Source of the DNA: Spirosoma taeanense
Lineage (GTDB): Bacteria; Bacteroidota; Bacteroidia; Cytophagales; Spirosomataceae
NCBI RefSeq assembly: GCF_013127955.1
Contig: NZ_CP053435.1
Coordinates: forward strand, 62,001-126,000
Direction: 5' to 3'
Length of the DNA: 64,000 nt
The stretch's first letter is position 1. Each line of letters begins with the position of its first letter. The notes under the pieces were generated by a model. That model saw only the letters and a list, made by a program, of their open reading frames with translations. It was not told where the DNA came from and ran no database searches. Shown here in pieces: positions 46,087 through 54,879 of the stretch. Position numbers and translations under genes: made by a program.

Positions 46087-47538
46087 ATGAATTTCTATGC
46101 CGAACCGCATTTCCGGGATGTAAGTCGGGTTCGTTATCTCCTGAACCGGGCTGCGTTTGGAGGAACTCCATCCGAATTAGCTAACCTAAGTCGACAACCG
46201 CTGCGGAAAGTTGTTCGTCAACTGCTGAACACGAATGCAGCAGTAACTAATCTGCAGGTAGTAGAACCGGAGGAGAACGTTTCTAAACGCCGGTTGAAGG
46301 GGATGATGCGCGCCGGGCAACTCGACCGGCAGGTGCTAAAGGAGCAAATTCGGCAGAACGCCGAACGGGTGCGTGACCTCAATCTGCAATGGCTCGACCG
46401 TATGGCCAGTGGCACCGGCGCATTACGTGAAAAGATGGCTTTGTTCTGGCATGGTCATTTTGCCTGTCGGACTATGGGCAAGAATCCGCTTTTTATGCAA
46501 CAGTACGCCAATACGCTGCGGCAGCACGCTCTGGGTCGTTTCGGCGATCTGTTGATGGCGGTTTCCCAAGAGCCGGCCATGCTGCAGTTTCTGAATAACC
46601 AGCAGAATCGTAAGAATGCACCAAACGAGAATTTCGCCCGTGAGGTGATGGAACTGTTTACGCTCGGTCGCGGCAATTATTCCGAGCAGGATATTAAGGA
46701 AGCGGCCCGGGCGTTTACGGGCTGGCAGTTTACGCCCGAAGGCCAGTTCGTATTTCATGAGCGCGTACACGACGAAGGCGAAAAAACGATTTTTAGTAAA
46801 ACCGGTGCCTTCAAAGGCGAAGATGTAATCGCCATGCTGCTTGAAAACTCGCAGACGGCGCGGTTTATCACCCGGAAAATTTACCGCTTTTTCGTCAATG
46901 AAACCGAAGACACGAAACGGATGGATGAACTGGCTGGGCTCTTTTATAAAAGCGGCTACAACATCGGCGAACTGATGGAGCATATCCTGACGGCCGACTG
47001 GTTTTACGATCCTAAAAACGTCGGTGCTCATATCAAATCGCCGGTCGAGCTGCTGGCCGGGATGCGCCATACGCTGGGCGTAACGTTCGATCAGCCGCAA
47101 CCGCAGATTTTTGTGCAGCGCACCTTAGGCCAGGTTCTGTTTTACCCGCCGAACGTGGCGGGTTGGCCAGGGGGCAAAAACTGGATTGATTCGTCGAGTC
47201 TGCTGTTTCGGATGCAGTTGCCGGGCTATGTCCTGAAAGCCGCCGACGTGCTGGTGCGACCCAAAGAGGACGGTGACGTCAATACCGAGTCGCTGGCTCG
47301 TAAAGGCGGCCAGAATTTTCGTACGACGGTCAACTGGACCGATTTTGAAGCTTCGTTTGCCAAAACGCCGGAGGCTGATCTGCCCGATGCGCTGGCCGTT
47401 ACGTTGCTTCCATTCCCGCTCCGGCCCGATCAGCGAACACTTATCGAAACTCAGGTAAAAACCGCTCAGACTCGTTCTGAACGGGTTCGGACTATAACAA
47501 CGGCTCTGATGAGCCTGCCGGAATATCAACTGACTTAA
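46087..47538 (+). CDS. DUF1800 domain protein
   Basis: 483 residues. The DUF1800 family is recognisable from RYLLNRAAFGGTPSEL at the start, FWHGHFACR, NFAREVMELFTLGRGNYSEQD, ARAFTGWQF and PPNVAGWPGGKNWID. The biochemical function is not known. It is co-directional with the DUF1501 gene 19 bp downstream, its usual partner in Bacteroidota and Planctomycetes, so they probably act together, perhaps in the envelope. No signal peptide is evident. Confidence 0.88.
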   Translation: MNFYAEPHFRDVSRVRYLLNRAAFGGTPSELANLSRQPLRKVVRQLLNTNAAVTNLQVVEPEENVSKRRLKGMMRAGQLDRQVLKEQIRQNAERVRDLNLQWLDRMASGTGALREKMALFWHGHFACRTMGKNPLFMQQYANTLRQHALGRFGDLLMAVSQEPAMLQFLNNQQNRKNAPNENFAREVMELFTLGRGNYSEQDIKEAARAFTGWQFTPEGQFVFHERVHDEGEKTIFSKTGAFKGEDVIAMLLENSQTARFITRKIYRFFVNETEDTKRMDELAGLFYKSGYNIGELMEHILTADWFYDPKNVGAHIKSPVELLAGMRHTLGVTFDQPQPQIFVQRTLGQVLFYPPNVAGWPGGKNWIDSSSLLFRMQLPGYVLKAADVLVRPKEDGDVNTESLARKGGQNFRTTVNWTDFEASFAKTPEADLPDALAVTLLPFPLRPDQRTLIETQVKTAQTRSERVRTITTALMSLPEYQLT

Positions 47539-47557
47539 TCTTTGTTCAGCCTTACGT

Positions 47558-48793
47558 ATGAACCGCAGAGACTTTCTTAAAAACTCCGCCCTCACAACGG
47601 CCGGGACAATGCTGATCCCGCACTTTCTGAAGGCTTACGAAACCTTAGCGATGGGCCAGCTGATGGCGCCGTCGGGTAAAATTCTGGTAGTTGTCCAGCT
47701 TTCAGGCGGCAACGACGGGCTGAATACGGTTATCCCATACCGGAATGATATTTATTATCGTGAACGGCCGACTATCGCGATTCAGCCGGATAACGTTTTG
47801 CCGTTGACGGATGAAATTGGCCTGCACCCGGCTATGGGGCCGCTTCGGGCGCTCTATGACGAGGGCCTGCTGACGGTTATCAACAATGTGGGCTATCCAA
47901 ACCCGGACCGATCACACTTCCGGTCGATGGACATCTGGCACACGGCCAGCGACTCGAATCAGTACCTGCAAACGGGCTGGGTAGGGCGGTATCTGGATGC
48001 GTCCTGTGCCGGAAAAGAGCAGCAGCCGTTCCGAACGATTGAAGTCGATGATACGCTTAGTCTGGCCCTGAAAGGCGAAGAATTGAACGGACTGGCTGTG
48101 CTGGACGCGAAAAAGCTGTATAACCAAACCCGAAGCGGGCTGGTGACGGGACTACGTAAAACATCGGTTCAGCCGGATCATGACCATGCCCCGCATGAAT
48201 CGGTTGCGTACCTCTATAAGACGCTGGCCGAAACCGTTTCGTCGGCGGAGTACGTGTATGATAAAGCCAAACAGGCTACCGGTGGCATTAAAAGCAGTCC
48301 GACAACTTATCCGAACCATGAACTGGGCCACCGGCTTCGAACGGTGGCGCAGCTGATTCAGTCGGGTGTTGGAACAAGCGTGTATTACGTGTCGATCAGC
48401 GGATTTGATACGCACATCAACCAGCCGGGTCAGCAACAGCGGCTATTGGGGCAGTATGCAGAAGCCGTTGGCGCGTTCATGACCGACCTGAAAACGGCCG
48501 GTCGGCAGAACGACGTCCTGTTGATGACCTTCTCCGAGTTTGGTCGGCGCGTCAGGCAGAACGCCAGCAACGGCACGGACCACGGTACAGCCAACAACGT
48601 ATTTCTAATTGGTGGTGGGTTACCATCGCGCCGGGTGTTGAACGAAGCGCCAAATCTAACCAGCCTGACTGATGGCGATCTGCTGTATTCTGTTGACTTT
48701 CGGCAAATCTATGCTACGCTACTTCGTGACTATCTGGGTGCCGACGACGTAGCAATTCTGGGTCGCAGGTTTGAGCCATTGAAGTTTGTATAA
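47558..48793 (+). CDS. DUF1501 domain protein with Tat signal
   Basis: 411 residues. The N-terminus MNRRDFLKNSALTTAGTM carries a twin-arginine signal (RRDFLK), so it is exported folded by Tat. The DUF1501 (sulfatase/alkaline-phosphatase-like fold) core shows VVVQLSGGNDGLNTVIPY, then DRSHFRSMDIWHTA and FSEFGRRVRQNASNGTDHGTAN. Partner of the DUF1800 gene. Function unknown. Confidence 0.88.
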   Translation: MNRRDFLKNSALTTAGTMLIPHFLKAYETLAMGQLMAPSGKILVVVQLSGGNDGLNTVIPYRNDIYYRERPTIAIQPDNVLPLTDEIGLHPAMGPLRALYDEGLLTVINNVGYPNPDRSHFRSMDIWHTASDSNQYLQTGWVGRYLDASCAGKEQQPFRTIEVDDTLSLALKGEELNGLAVLDAKKLYNQTRSGLVTGLRKTSVQPDHDHAPHESVAYLYKTLAETVSSAEYVYDKAKQATGGIKSSPTTYPNHELGHRLRTVAQLIQSGVGTSVYYVSISGFDTHINQPGQQQRLLGQYAEAVGAFMTDLKTAGRQNDVLLMTFSEFGRRVRQNASNGTDHGTANNVFLIGGGLPSRRVLNEAPNLTSLTDGDLLYSVDFRQIYATLLRDYLGADDVAILGRRFEPLKFV

Positions 48794-48955
48794 CGAACGT
48801 ACAGCTACTATCGTGGCTATGCAGTCTATACCGACTGACTCGAATGAATAAGGAATTGGCTAATAGGAGGTATATAATAAATTTTACCCCGCAAACCGTC
48901 AACTTGTCGCCCAATCTACGTTATTTCGCAAACAGCCAATTTTTTAGTCTTCTGA

Positions 48956-49438
48956 ATGGTAGGTATTATTATGGGCAGCCTCTCCGACCGCAAGGTCATG
49001 CAGGAGGCCGCCGACATCCTGACTGCGTTGGGCGTAACGTGGGAGATGGACATCGTTTCTGCGCACCGCACGCCCGAAAAAATGGTCGAGTATGCTAAGT
49101 CCGCCCGCGATCGCGGCCTGAAAGTTATCATCGCCGGCGCAGGCGGAGCGGCTCACCTGCCGGGTATGGTGGCTTCGCTGACTACCCTGCCCGTAATTGG
49201 TGTTCCGGTAAAATCCAGCAATTCCATTGATGGCTGGGATTCCATCCTGTCTATTCTGCAAATGCCCGCCGGTGTACCCGTGGCCACTATGGCGCTCGAC
49301 GGGGCCCGCAACGCCGGGATTCTTGCCGCGCAGATCGTCGGTACATTTGACGTAACGGTCGCTCAGAACCTCGCCCGGTTTAAGGAAGAGTTGAAAGAAA
49401 AAGTGGCGGATATGAGCCGCCAGCTAACCACGCCCTAA
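48956..49438 (+). CDS. purE: N5-carboxyaminoimidazole ribonucleotide mutase
   Basis: 160 residues. A purine-synthesis step that turns N5-CAIR into CAIR. Signature GSLSDRKVMQEAADIL (usual form GSxSDW, here Arg) with SAHRTPEKM carrying the catalytic His, and GAGGAAHLPGMVASLT. Octameric and soluble in the family. purK is not adjacent. It is followed after 12 bp by a LysM protein. Confidence 0.96.
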   Translation: MVGIIMGSLSDRKVMQEAADILTALGVTWEMDIVSAHRTPEKMVEYAKSARDRGLKVIIAGAGGAAHLPGMVASLTTLPVIGVPVKSSNSIDGWDSILSILQMPAGVPVATMALDGARNAGILAAQIVGTFDVTVAQNLARFKEELKEKVADMSRQLTTP

Positions 49439-49450
49439 CTCCTGTACACC

Positions 49451-50263
49451 ATGGAAGCGGAAAATCAAACCACAAACCCTCGCTCGGCCGGAAGTTCCAG
49501 CCTGCCCGCCCTCACGCTTATCGTGCTGGTTGGCCTGATTGCTGCTCTGCTCTACGTAGGTTACGAGTACGTCTCCGACGATACGAATGGTTATGATGAG
49601 TTAACGAATGTAGCACTCGATACAACCTCGCAGCAGCCGCTGGCCCAGGAAGATCCCGAAATGCTGATGGCTCCCCAGGAAGCCGATACGTCGTCGCAGC
49701 CTGCACCGGTTGATCTTTCGCAGGCAACTCCGCCAGCCGATGCGCCCGAAGCCAATCCGCTGGCCGAAGAAGTAGCCGCAGCGAACCGCGAAACTACCGA
49801 AGGAAAGCCGGCTCCCGCCGAAAAAACGGCAGCCGAAAAGACAGTGGAGAAGCCTAAGGAAATCAGAAAAGAAGAAAAATCAGTTGCTGAGAAGTCGAAA
49901 ACTGAAAAGCCGAAGACCGAAGTCGCCGTTACGAAGCCCAAAATCAAACCGGGGGGGGTGTCGAGTTCTTATAAAGTTGGCGCCGGTGAAACCTTCTATG
50001 GCGTAGCGAACCGCTATAATATGAAACTTAGTACGCTGAAAGCGATGAATCCGGGCGTATCCGAAAGCGATATTAAAGCGGGCGTTACAACGCTAAAGGT
50101 AAAAGCAATGGCTGTGCACACAGTCGGACCGGGCGACGTATTGCGTGTGGTAGCTCAGAAATACGGTGTCAGCAAAGAAGCTCTGATGCGGGCCAATAAA
50201 AAGCAGAAAGACATTGCGACACGGGGCGAGAAATTGATAATTCCGTACCCTGAAAAGCAGTAA
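49451..50263 (+). CDS. Membrane-anchored LysM-domain protein
   Basis: 270 residues. One transmembrane helix (about 18-40) anchors the protein. A linker rich in Pro, Ala, Glu and Lys (70-165) follows. The C-terminus holds two LysM repeats: YKVGAGETFYGVANRYNMKL and AVHTVGPGDVLRVVAQKYGVS, which bind peptidoglycan. It may be a cell-wall anchor or scaffold. A run of eight G (49951-49958) lies just before the first LysM. Confidence 0.85.
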   Translation: MEAENQTTNPRSAGSSSLPALTLIVLVGLIAALLYVGYEYVSDDTNGYDELTNVALDTTSQQPLAQEDPEMLMAPQEADTSSQPAPVDLSQATPPADAPEANPLAEEVAAANRETTEGKPAPAEKTAAEKTVEKPKEIRKEEKSVAEKSKTEKPKTEVAVTKPKIKPGGVSSSYKVGAGETFYGVANRYNMKLSTLKAMNPGVSESDIKAGVTTLKVKAMAVHTVGPGDVLRVVAQKYGVSKEALMRANKKQKDIATRGEKLIIPYPEKQ

Positions 50264-50271
50264 GCAACCCT

Positions 50272-51123
50272 TTATTTCTTTTCATACACCAGCCCAACTG
50301 TAAACCGAAGGTCGTTGTTTCTGCGGCCGGGCACCACCAGACTTTCATAGGCGTTCGCCAGGGTAGAGCGCAGACTGACTACGGACGTTAATTTCATCTG
50401 GAGACTCAGGCTGGCGTTCCACCGCACGTTGTGAGTACCAAGGGCAGGCTGATAAAAGGCTGTGTGCGTGATCGTCAGCCGATCTTTGTCAACGGTGTAT
50501 TCACCAAACAATCGCGCCGAGTTTCGGAATATACTAATGTCGCGGAGTTCGACAAAATCTGTGTATTCGTGAAGCAGCACATTGGTAATGGAGATATAGG
50601 CGCGTTTACGGTTCACCAGTTTATACCCCGCTCCGCCTGCAATTGTCCAGCGTCGGTTAATCTGGCGCAGGTTACTCCGTTCAAAGGAACCAAAGCCCAG
50701 GTAATACAGCCTCTTTTCATGGCGGTAAGTGGTCCGGAAATCGCCGAACCATTCACGCTCAGCCAGCAGGCCGTTTTGTCGGCCATAGACAAACGAGGGT
50801 GAGGTTGATAGCTTAAAATAGTTGCTCAGCTCATAATCTACTGACCCGGCCAGTTGGAGCAGCGTGCGATTAATATTGCCACTTGTCAGTGTGCCATCGG
50901 CCGCAAAGCGGTAGCGAAACGTTGGTGTTACGGGTTCAGCCAATGCCGCTTTGGCCGCCACCTGACTACTATCCGTAGTGCTTGAATCGGTGGGGACACT
51001 GGTTTGCGTTGAGTCGGGCGTTGATGGTCGGAGCGGGTCAGGCTGTTCAACAATCTGAGCCGACAGATGGGTTGTAAAGAGAAAAAAGAAACTTACTAGT
51101 GAAAATAAGCGAACATTTTTCAT
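50272..51123 (-). CDS. DUF481 outer-membrane protein
   Basis: 283 residues from the ATG at 51123, giving signal peptide MKNVRLFSLVSFFFLF...SAQ. A Ser/Thr/Asp-rich linker is followed by a beta-barrel-like region. Family resemblance is to DUF481/YdiY proteins, which are outer membrane proteins of unknown function. Convergent with the LysM gene, 8 bp apart. Confidence 0.78.
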   Translation of the reverse strand: MKNVRLFSLVSFFFLFTTHLSAQIVEQPDPLRPSTPDSTQTSVPTDSSTTDSSQVAAKAALAEPVTPTFRYRFAADGTLTSGNINRTLLQLAGSVDYELSNYFKLSTSPSFVYGRQNGLLAEREWFGDFRTTYRHEKRLYYLGFGSFERSNLRQINRRWTIAGGAGYKLVNRKRAYISITNVLLHEYTDFVELRDISIFRNSARLFGEYTVDKDRLTITHTAFYQPALGTHNVRWNASLSLQMKLTSVVSLRSTLANAYESLVVPGRRNNDLRFTVGLVYEKK

Positions 51124-51229
51124 AAACTGCTGAGCTGGTAAGGCCCGCAACATAGGAAAAAAGTCTAGATTTGGCCGACTACCGGTTAGTCTATTTATTC
51201 GATCGCGTTACCATAAGCCTCCATTCTGT

Positions 51230-52198
51230 ATGACTCGCTGGGGAATTTTAGGACCGGGCCGCATTGCCCACAAATTTGCGCAGGATCTGCTCACGGTGCC
51301 TGGTGCTCAACTTTACGCGGTTGCGTCCTCAGACCAGCAACGGGCCGATGAGTTTGCGCAGCAATACGGTGCCACCCATGCTTTTGGAAGCTACGACGGT
51401 CTGCTGACACTCCCGGATCTGGATGTGGTGTATGTGGCAACCCCCCACGTCAAGCATCACGAAAATGCGTTGATGATGCTCAATGGTGGTGTTGCTGTGC
51501 TGGGAGAGAAACCCTTCGCAATGAATTCCGGGCAGGTTAGGGAAATGGTGGATACGGCGCGGGCGAAGCAGGTATTTCTAATGGAAGCTCTCTGGAGCCG
51601 TTTTATGCCAGGCATCGAGCAGGCGTTAAAATTAATCCAGTCGGGCGCTATTGGTAAGGTAGTTTCGGTCAAGGCCGACTTTGGCTTTAAGGCCCCATTC
51701 CTGCCGGAGAAACGCCTGTTCAACAAAGCCTTGGGCGGAGGTTCATTGCTCGACATTGGCATCTATCCGCTATTTTTATCTTACCTGATTTTAGGAAAGC
51801 CAACGGCTATCAAAGCGTTTGCAACCCTGGGCACAACGGGTGTCGATGAACAATGTGGCATGCTGCTATCGTATGCAAATGGGGAATTAGCCTTACTGGA
51901 CAGCACCTTACTGGCGCAAACCGAAACGGCCGCTCTGATCTACGGCGAAGAGGGCCATATTCAGATTCATAGTCGGTTTCACGAGACGAAGGGATTAACG
52001 CTTACGGTGAATGATCAGGCGCCAACTACGTTTGAGTTTGATCGCAGCACGTTTGGCTATGATTATGAAGCGCGGCACGTAATGGACTGCTTGGCTGATG
52101 GATTAACAGAAAGCCCGCTCTGGTCGCTCGACGACAGTCTGAATCTTATGTCCCTGCTGGATGCCATAAGAGCCGAAGCCGGAATAGTGTATGAATAA
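51230..52198 (+). CDS. Gfo/Idh/MocA-family oxidoreductase
   Basis: 322 residues. An NAD(P)-binding Rossmann fold with ILGPGRIAHKFAQDL at the N-terminus, the family signature GEKPFAMN, and a C-terminal alpha/beta domain from about residue 125. Such enzymes oxidise or reduce sugars or inositols. The substrate cannot be read from sequence. Neighbours do not point to a pathway. Confidence 0.9.
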   Translation: MTRWGILGPGRIAHKFAQDLLTVPGAQLYAVASSDQQRADEFAQQYGATHAFGSYDGLLTLPDLDVVYVATPHVKHHENALMMLNGGVAVLGEKPFAMNSGQVREMVDTARAKQVFLMEALWSRFMPGIEQALKLIQSGAIGKVVSVKADFGFKAPFLPEKRLFNKALGGGSLLDIGIYPLFLSYLILGKPTAIKAFATLGTTGVDEQCGMLLSYANGELALLDSTLLAQTETAALIYGEEGHIQIHSRFHETKGLTLTVNDQAPTTFEFDRSTFGYDYEARHVMDCLADGLTESPLWSLDDSLNLMSLLDAIRAEAGIVYE

Positions 52199-52289
52199 GT
52201 CAGCATGCTGACCAGCAGAGACGGGTAGCTGTAGCGCCTGCTTACGTTCGAACGCGCTACGTCCTGTCATTTCTCCTTACCTTTGTGGC

Positions 52290-53453
52290 ATGACTGATCG
52301 CTATGCCCAGCGCGGAGTTTCCGCCAGTAAAGAAGACGTTCATAACGCCATCGCCGAGCTCGACAAAGGCCTTTTTCCGAAAGCCTTCTGCAAGATTGTC
52401 CCCGACACCTTAGCCGGTGACCCGGATTTCTGCACCATAATGCATGCTGATGGAGCCGGAACTAAATCGTCGTTGGCTTATTTGTACTGGCGTGAAACCG
52501 GCGATCTGAGCGTCTGGCGGGGAATTGCGCAGGACGCCGTTGTGATGAACACCGACGATCTGATCTGCGTTGGCGCAACCGGCCCAATGCTGCTGTCTTC
52601 TACTATCGGGCGTAACAAAAATCTGATTCCGGGCGAGGTCATTGCCGAAATCATTAACGGCACCGAAGAAGTGCTGCAGATGCTACGGGATCACGGTATT
52701 GAGATTTACAGCACGGGTGGTGAAACTGCCGACGTTGGCGATCTTGTCCGGACTATCATTGTGGACAGCACTGTTATCGCCCGGATGCGACGCGATCAGG
52801 TTATTAGTAACGACCGGATTCAGGCGGGCGATGTTATTGTCGGACTGGCGTCGTTTGGGCAGGCAACCTACGAAACGCAGTACAACGGCGGCATGGGCAG
52901 TAATGGACTCACTTCGGCCCGCCATGATGTACTGGCGCACTACCTGGCCGACCGCTATCCCGAAAGCTTCGACCCCGCCATAGACCGTAATCTAATTTAT
53001 AGCGGCTCACGACAGTTAACCGATGTGGTTGAACAAACTGGGCTGAACGTCGGTCAGCTTATTCTTTCGCCAACGCGCACCTATGCCCCCGTTGCAAAAA
53101 CGCTGCTCGACGAGCTTCGGCCGTACATTCACGGAATGGTGCATTGTTCCGGTGGGGCACAGACCAAAGTGCTGCATTTTATTGATAATCTGCACGTAAT
53201 AAAAAATAACCTGTTTCCAGTACCTCCTTTGTTTGAGATTATTCAGGCCGAGAGTAACACAAGCTGGCAGGAAATGTACAAAGTTTTCAATATGGGCCAC
53301 CGGCTGGAAGTATATCTTTCTGAAGCGTACGCACAGCAGGTAATCGACGTAAGCCGCTCGTTCGGGATCGACGCGCAGGTAATTGGGCATGTCGAAGCCT
53401 ATCAGGGAAAGAGAGTAACTATAGTTACTAAAATGGGTACATTTTTCTACTAA
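52290..53453 (+). CDS. purM: Phosphoribosylformylglycinamidine cyclo-ligase (PurM-type)
   Basis: 387 residues, longer than the 345 of E. coli PurM but typical of the Bacteroidota form. It makes AIR in purine synthesis. Motifs: HADGAGTKSSLAYLYW, AQDAVVMNTDDLICVGA and YSTGGETADVGDLVRT, then IVGLASFGQ. A -7-like box TACCTTTG (52278-52285) lies 4 nt before the ATG, so the message would be almost leaderless. purE is about 3 kb upstream. Confidence 0.9.
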   Translation: MTDRYAQRGVSASKEDVHNAIAELDKGLFPKAFCKIVPDTLAGDPDFCTIMHADGAGTKSSLAYLYWRETGDLSVWRGIAQDAVVMNTDDLICVGATGPMLLSSTIGRNKNLIPGEVIAEIINGTEEVLQMLRDHGIEIYSTGGETADVGDLVRTIIVDSTVIARMRRDQVISNDRIQAGDVIVGLASFGQATYETQYNGGMGSNGLTSARHDVLAHYLADRYPESFDPAIDRNLIYSGSRQLTDVVEQTGLNVGQLILSPTRTYAPVAKTLLDELRPYIHGMVHCSGGAQTKVLHFIDNLHVIKNNLFPVPPLFEIIQAESNTSWQEMYKVFNMGHRLEVYLSEAYAQQVIDVSRSFGIDAQVIGHVEAYQGKRVTIVTKMGTFFY

Positions 53454-53524
53454 TCCTTTGTAAATAAGCCAACTGTAAATACATTGCGGGCGTAACTTGT
53501 ACCACACTTAAACATAGCCCGTTT

Positions 53525-54817
53525 GTGAAGAAAATCTACACGATTTGTCTTTGGCTCACCTTTATCTTCACTGCAAAAGCGCAGACAACCCACTTTCAAC
53601 AAAATTTTTCAGCCGGAGGAACACCAGCCAGTTATACAGCCACTTCGCCCAACAATACGCAGTTTAACGCCCTGGCTGGTCTAAATCCGGTTATCACCAA
53701 TAACGCTGTTCAATTCACAAGGCCTACGGACAGTGGGACCGGCTACATGCATCGTTCCGCTAATTTTGCTGGCCCGCCTACTTCACTACATGTTCAGTTC
53801 ACCTTTGAGGTAGTATCGCACGACCCCGCGATAGCTGGAACAAGCGCTGTTATCTTTTATGTTGGCACTAACTTTAGTGCGTATCAAGGCCCTCAAAACC
53901 CAGATGTTGCTGATACGTATGCGCGGTTAGGCTTTAATTTACCCAACACTACATCGGGTCAGTTTCAGCTTAGAGCATCACCGCAGGGTGGCGGTAATGG
54001 CGGCACAAACAGCGCTGCCTTTTCAGGGCGGCAGACAATTACGTTCGCCATGAACAATACCGGAAGTAATAACTTCAACTATGTGTCGCCCACTGGATCA
54101 TTGGAGGCATTGCCCAACGATACATACGATGTCTGGGTTGGCAATACAAAAGTTTTCAATGATTTACCCGTCCTGGTTCCCACCCAGCAGATTGCGAACT
54201 TTAAGTTTAGAATGAGTAACGGGGTTGGTGTCGTGCAGATTGGGAACATCCTTATGCGCGACATCGCTCAGGCCCTTCCTGTTGAACTGCTTTCATTTAC
54301 GGCTAAACCTCAGGGCCAGCAGGTGCAGCTTGCCTGGGCCACTACCTCCGAGCGCAATGCCGATCGGTTTGAAGTGCAGCGCAGCCACGATCTAGGCGAG
54401 TTTCTGACTCTTGGCGAGGTCAGAGCCAAAGGCAATACCGATTTACGTCAGTACTACGGTCTGGTTGACGAGCGGCCGTTGGACCAGAGCAACTATTACC
54501 GGTTAAAACAGGTGGATCAGGACGGCACGGCGCATTACTCAAAAGTTGTGTCGGTCGTCATGGATAACCTGACTCCCGCTTTCGAAATACTGGGCAATCC
54601 GACCGATGGGCATAGCATTTATGCCGCCGTTCGGAATCTGGCCGGAGCGACGTATCGTCTGACTACTCTGGCCGGGCGCGACCTGTCCATGACTAACCAG
54701 ATCCAAACCGACGGTTCGGTAGTTCTAACGCCTGCTCATCCACTTTCTTCTGGCATGTATCTGCTCGAAGCCAGCGCTGGCTCGAAGCGATTAGTACAGA
54801 AGGTAGTCATCCGTTAA
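53525..54817 (+). CDS. T9SS cargo protein with lectin/LamG-like N-domain
   Basis: 430 residues. GTG start, signal peptide ending TAKAQ. The N-terminal domain (about 20-245) is beta-rich and resembles a concanavalin/LamG sandwich, with no catalytic motif. Residues 251-430 form a module that is nearly identical in length and very similar in sequence to the one ending the next gene, and they include the sorting domain. I infer a secreted or surface adhesive protein. Confidence 0.75.
   Translation: MKKIYTICLWLTFIFTAKAQTTHFQQNFSAGGTPASYTATSPNNTQFNALAGLNPVITNNAVQFTRPTDSGTGYMHRSANFAGPPTSLHVQFTFEVVSHDPAIAGTSAVIFYVGTNFSAYQGPQNPDVADTYARLGFNLPNTTSGQFQLRASPQGGGNGGTNSAAFSGRQTITFAMNNTGSNNFNYVSPTGSLEALPNDTYDVWVGNTKVFNDLPVLVPTQQIANFKFRMSNGVGVVQIGNILMRDIAQALPVELLSFTAKPQGQQVQLAWATTSERNADRFEVQRSHDLGEFLTLGEVRAKGNTDLRQYYGLVDERPLDQSNYYRLKQVDQDGTAHYSKVVSVVMDNLTPAFEILGNPTDGHSIYAAVRNLAGATYRLTTLAGRDLSMTNQIQTDGSVVLTPAHPLSSGMYLLEASAGSKRLVQKVVIR
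54275..54817 (+). repeat. Direct repeat copy 1 (180-codon C-terminal module)
   Basis: 543 bp encoding LPVELLSFTAKPQGQQ to the stop. The second copy is at 56212-56754, the same length. The first 130 bp are nearly identical between copies and later parts diverge. Confidence 0.9.
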
Positions 54818-54879
54818 TAAGCTCAGCACTTGATTTCTTGTCCCAATACAGTAGCCCATACGGTATGGGTAGTCTTTTT

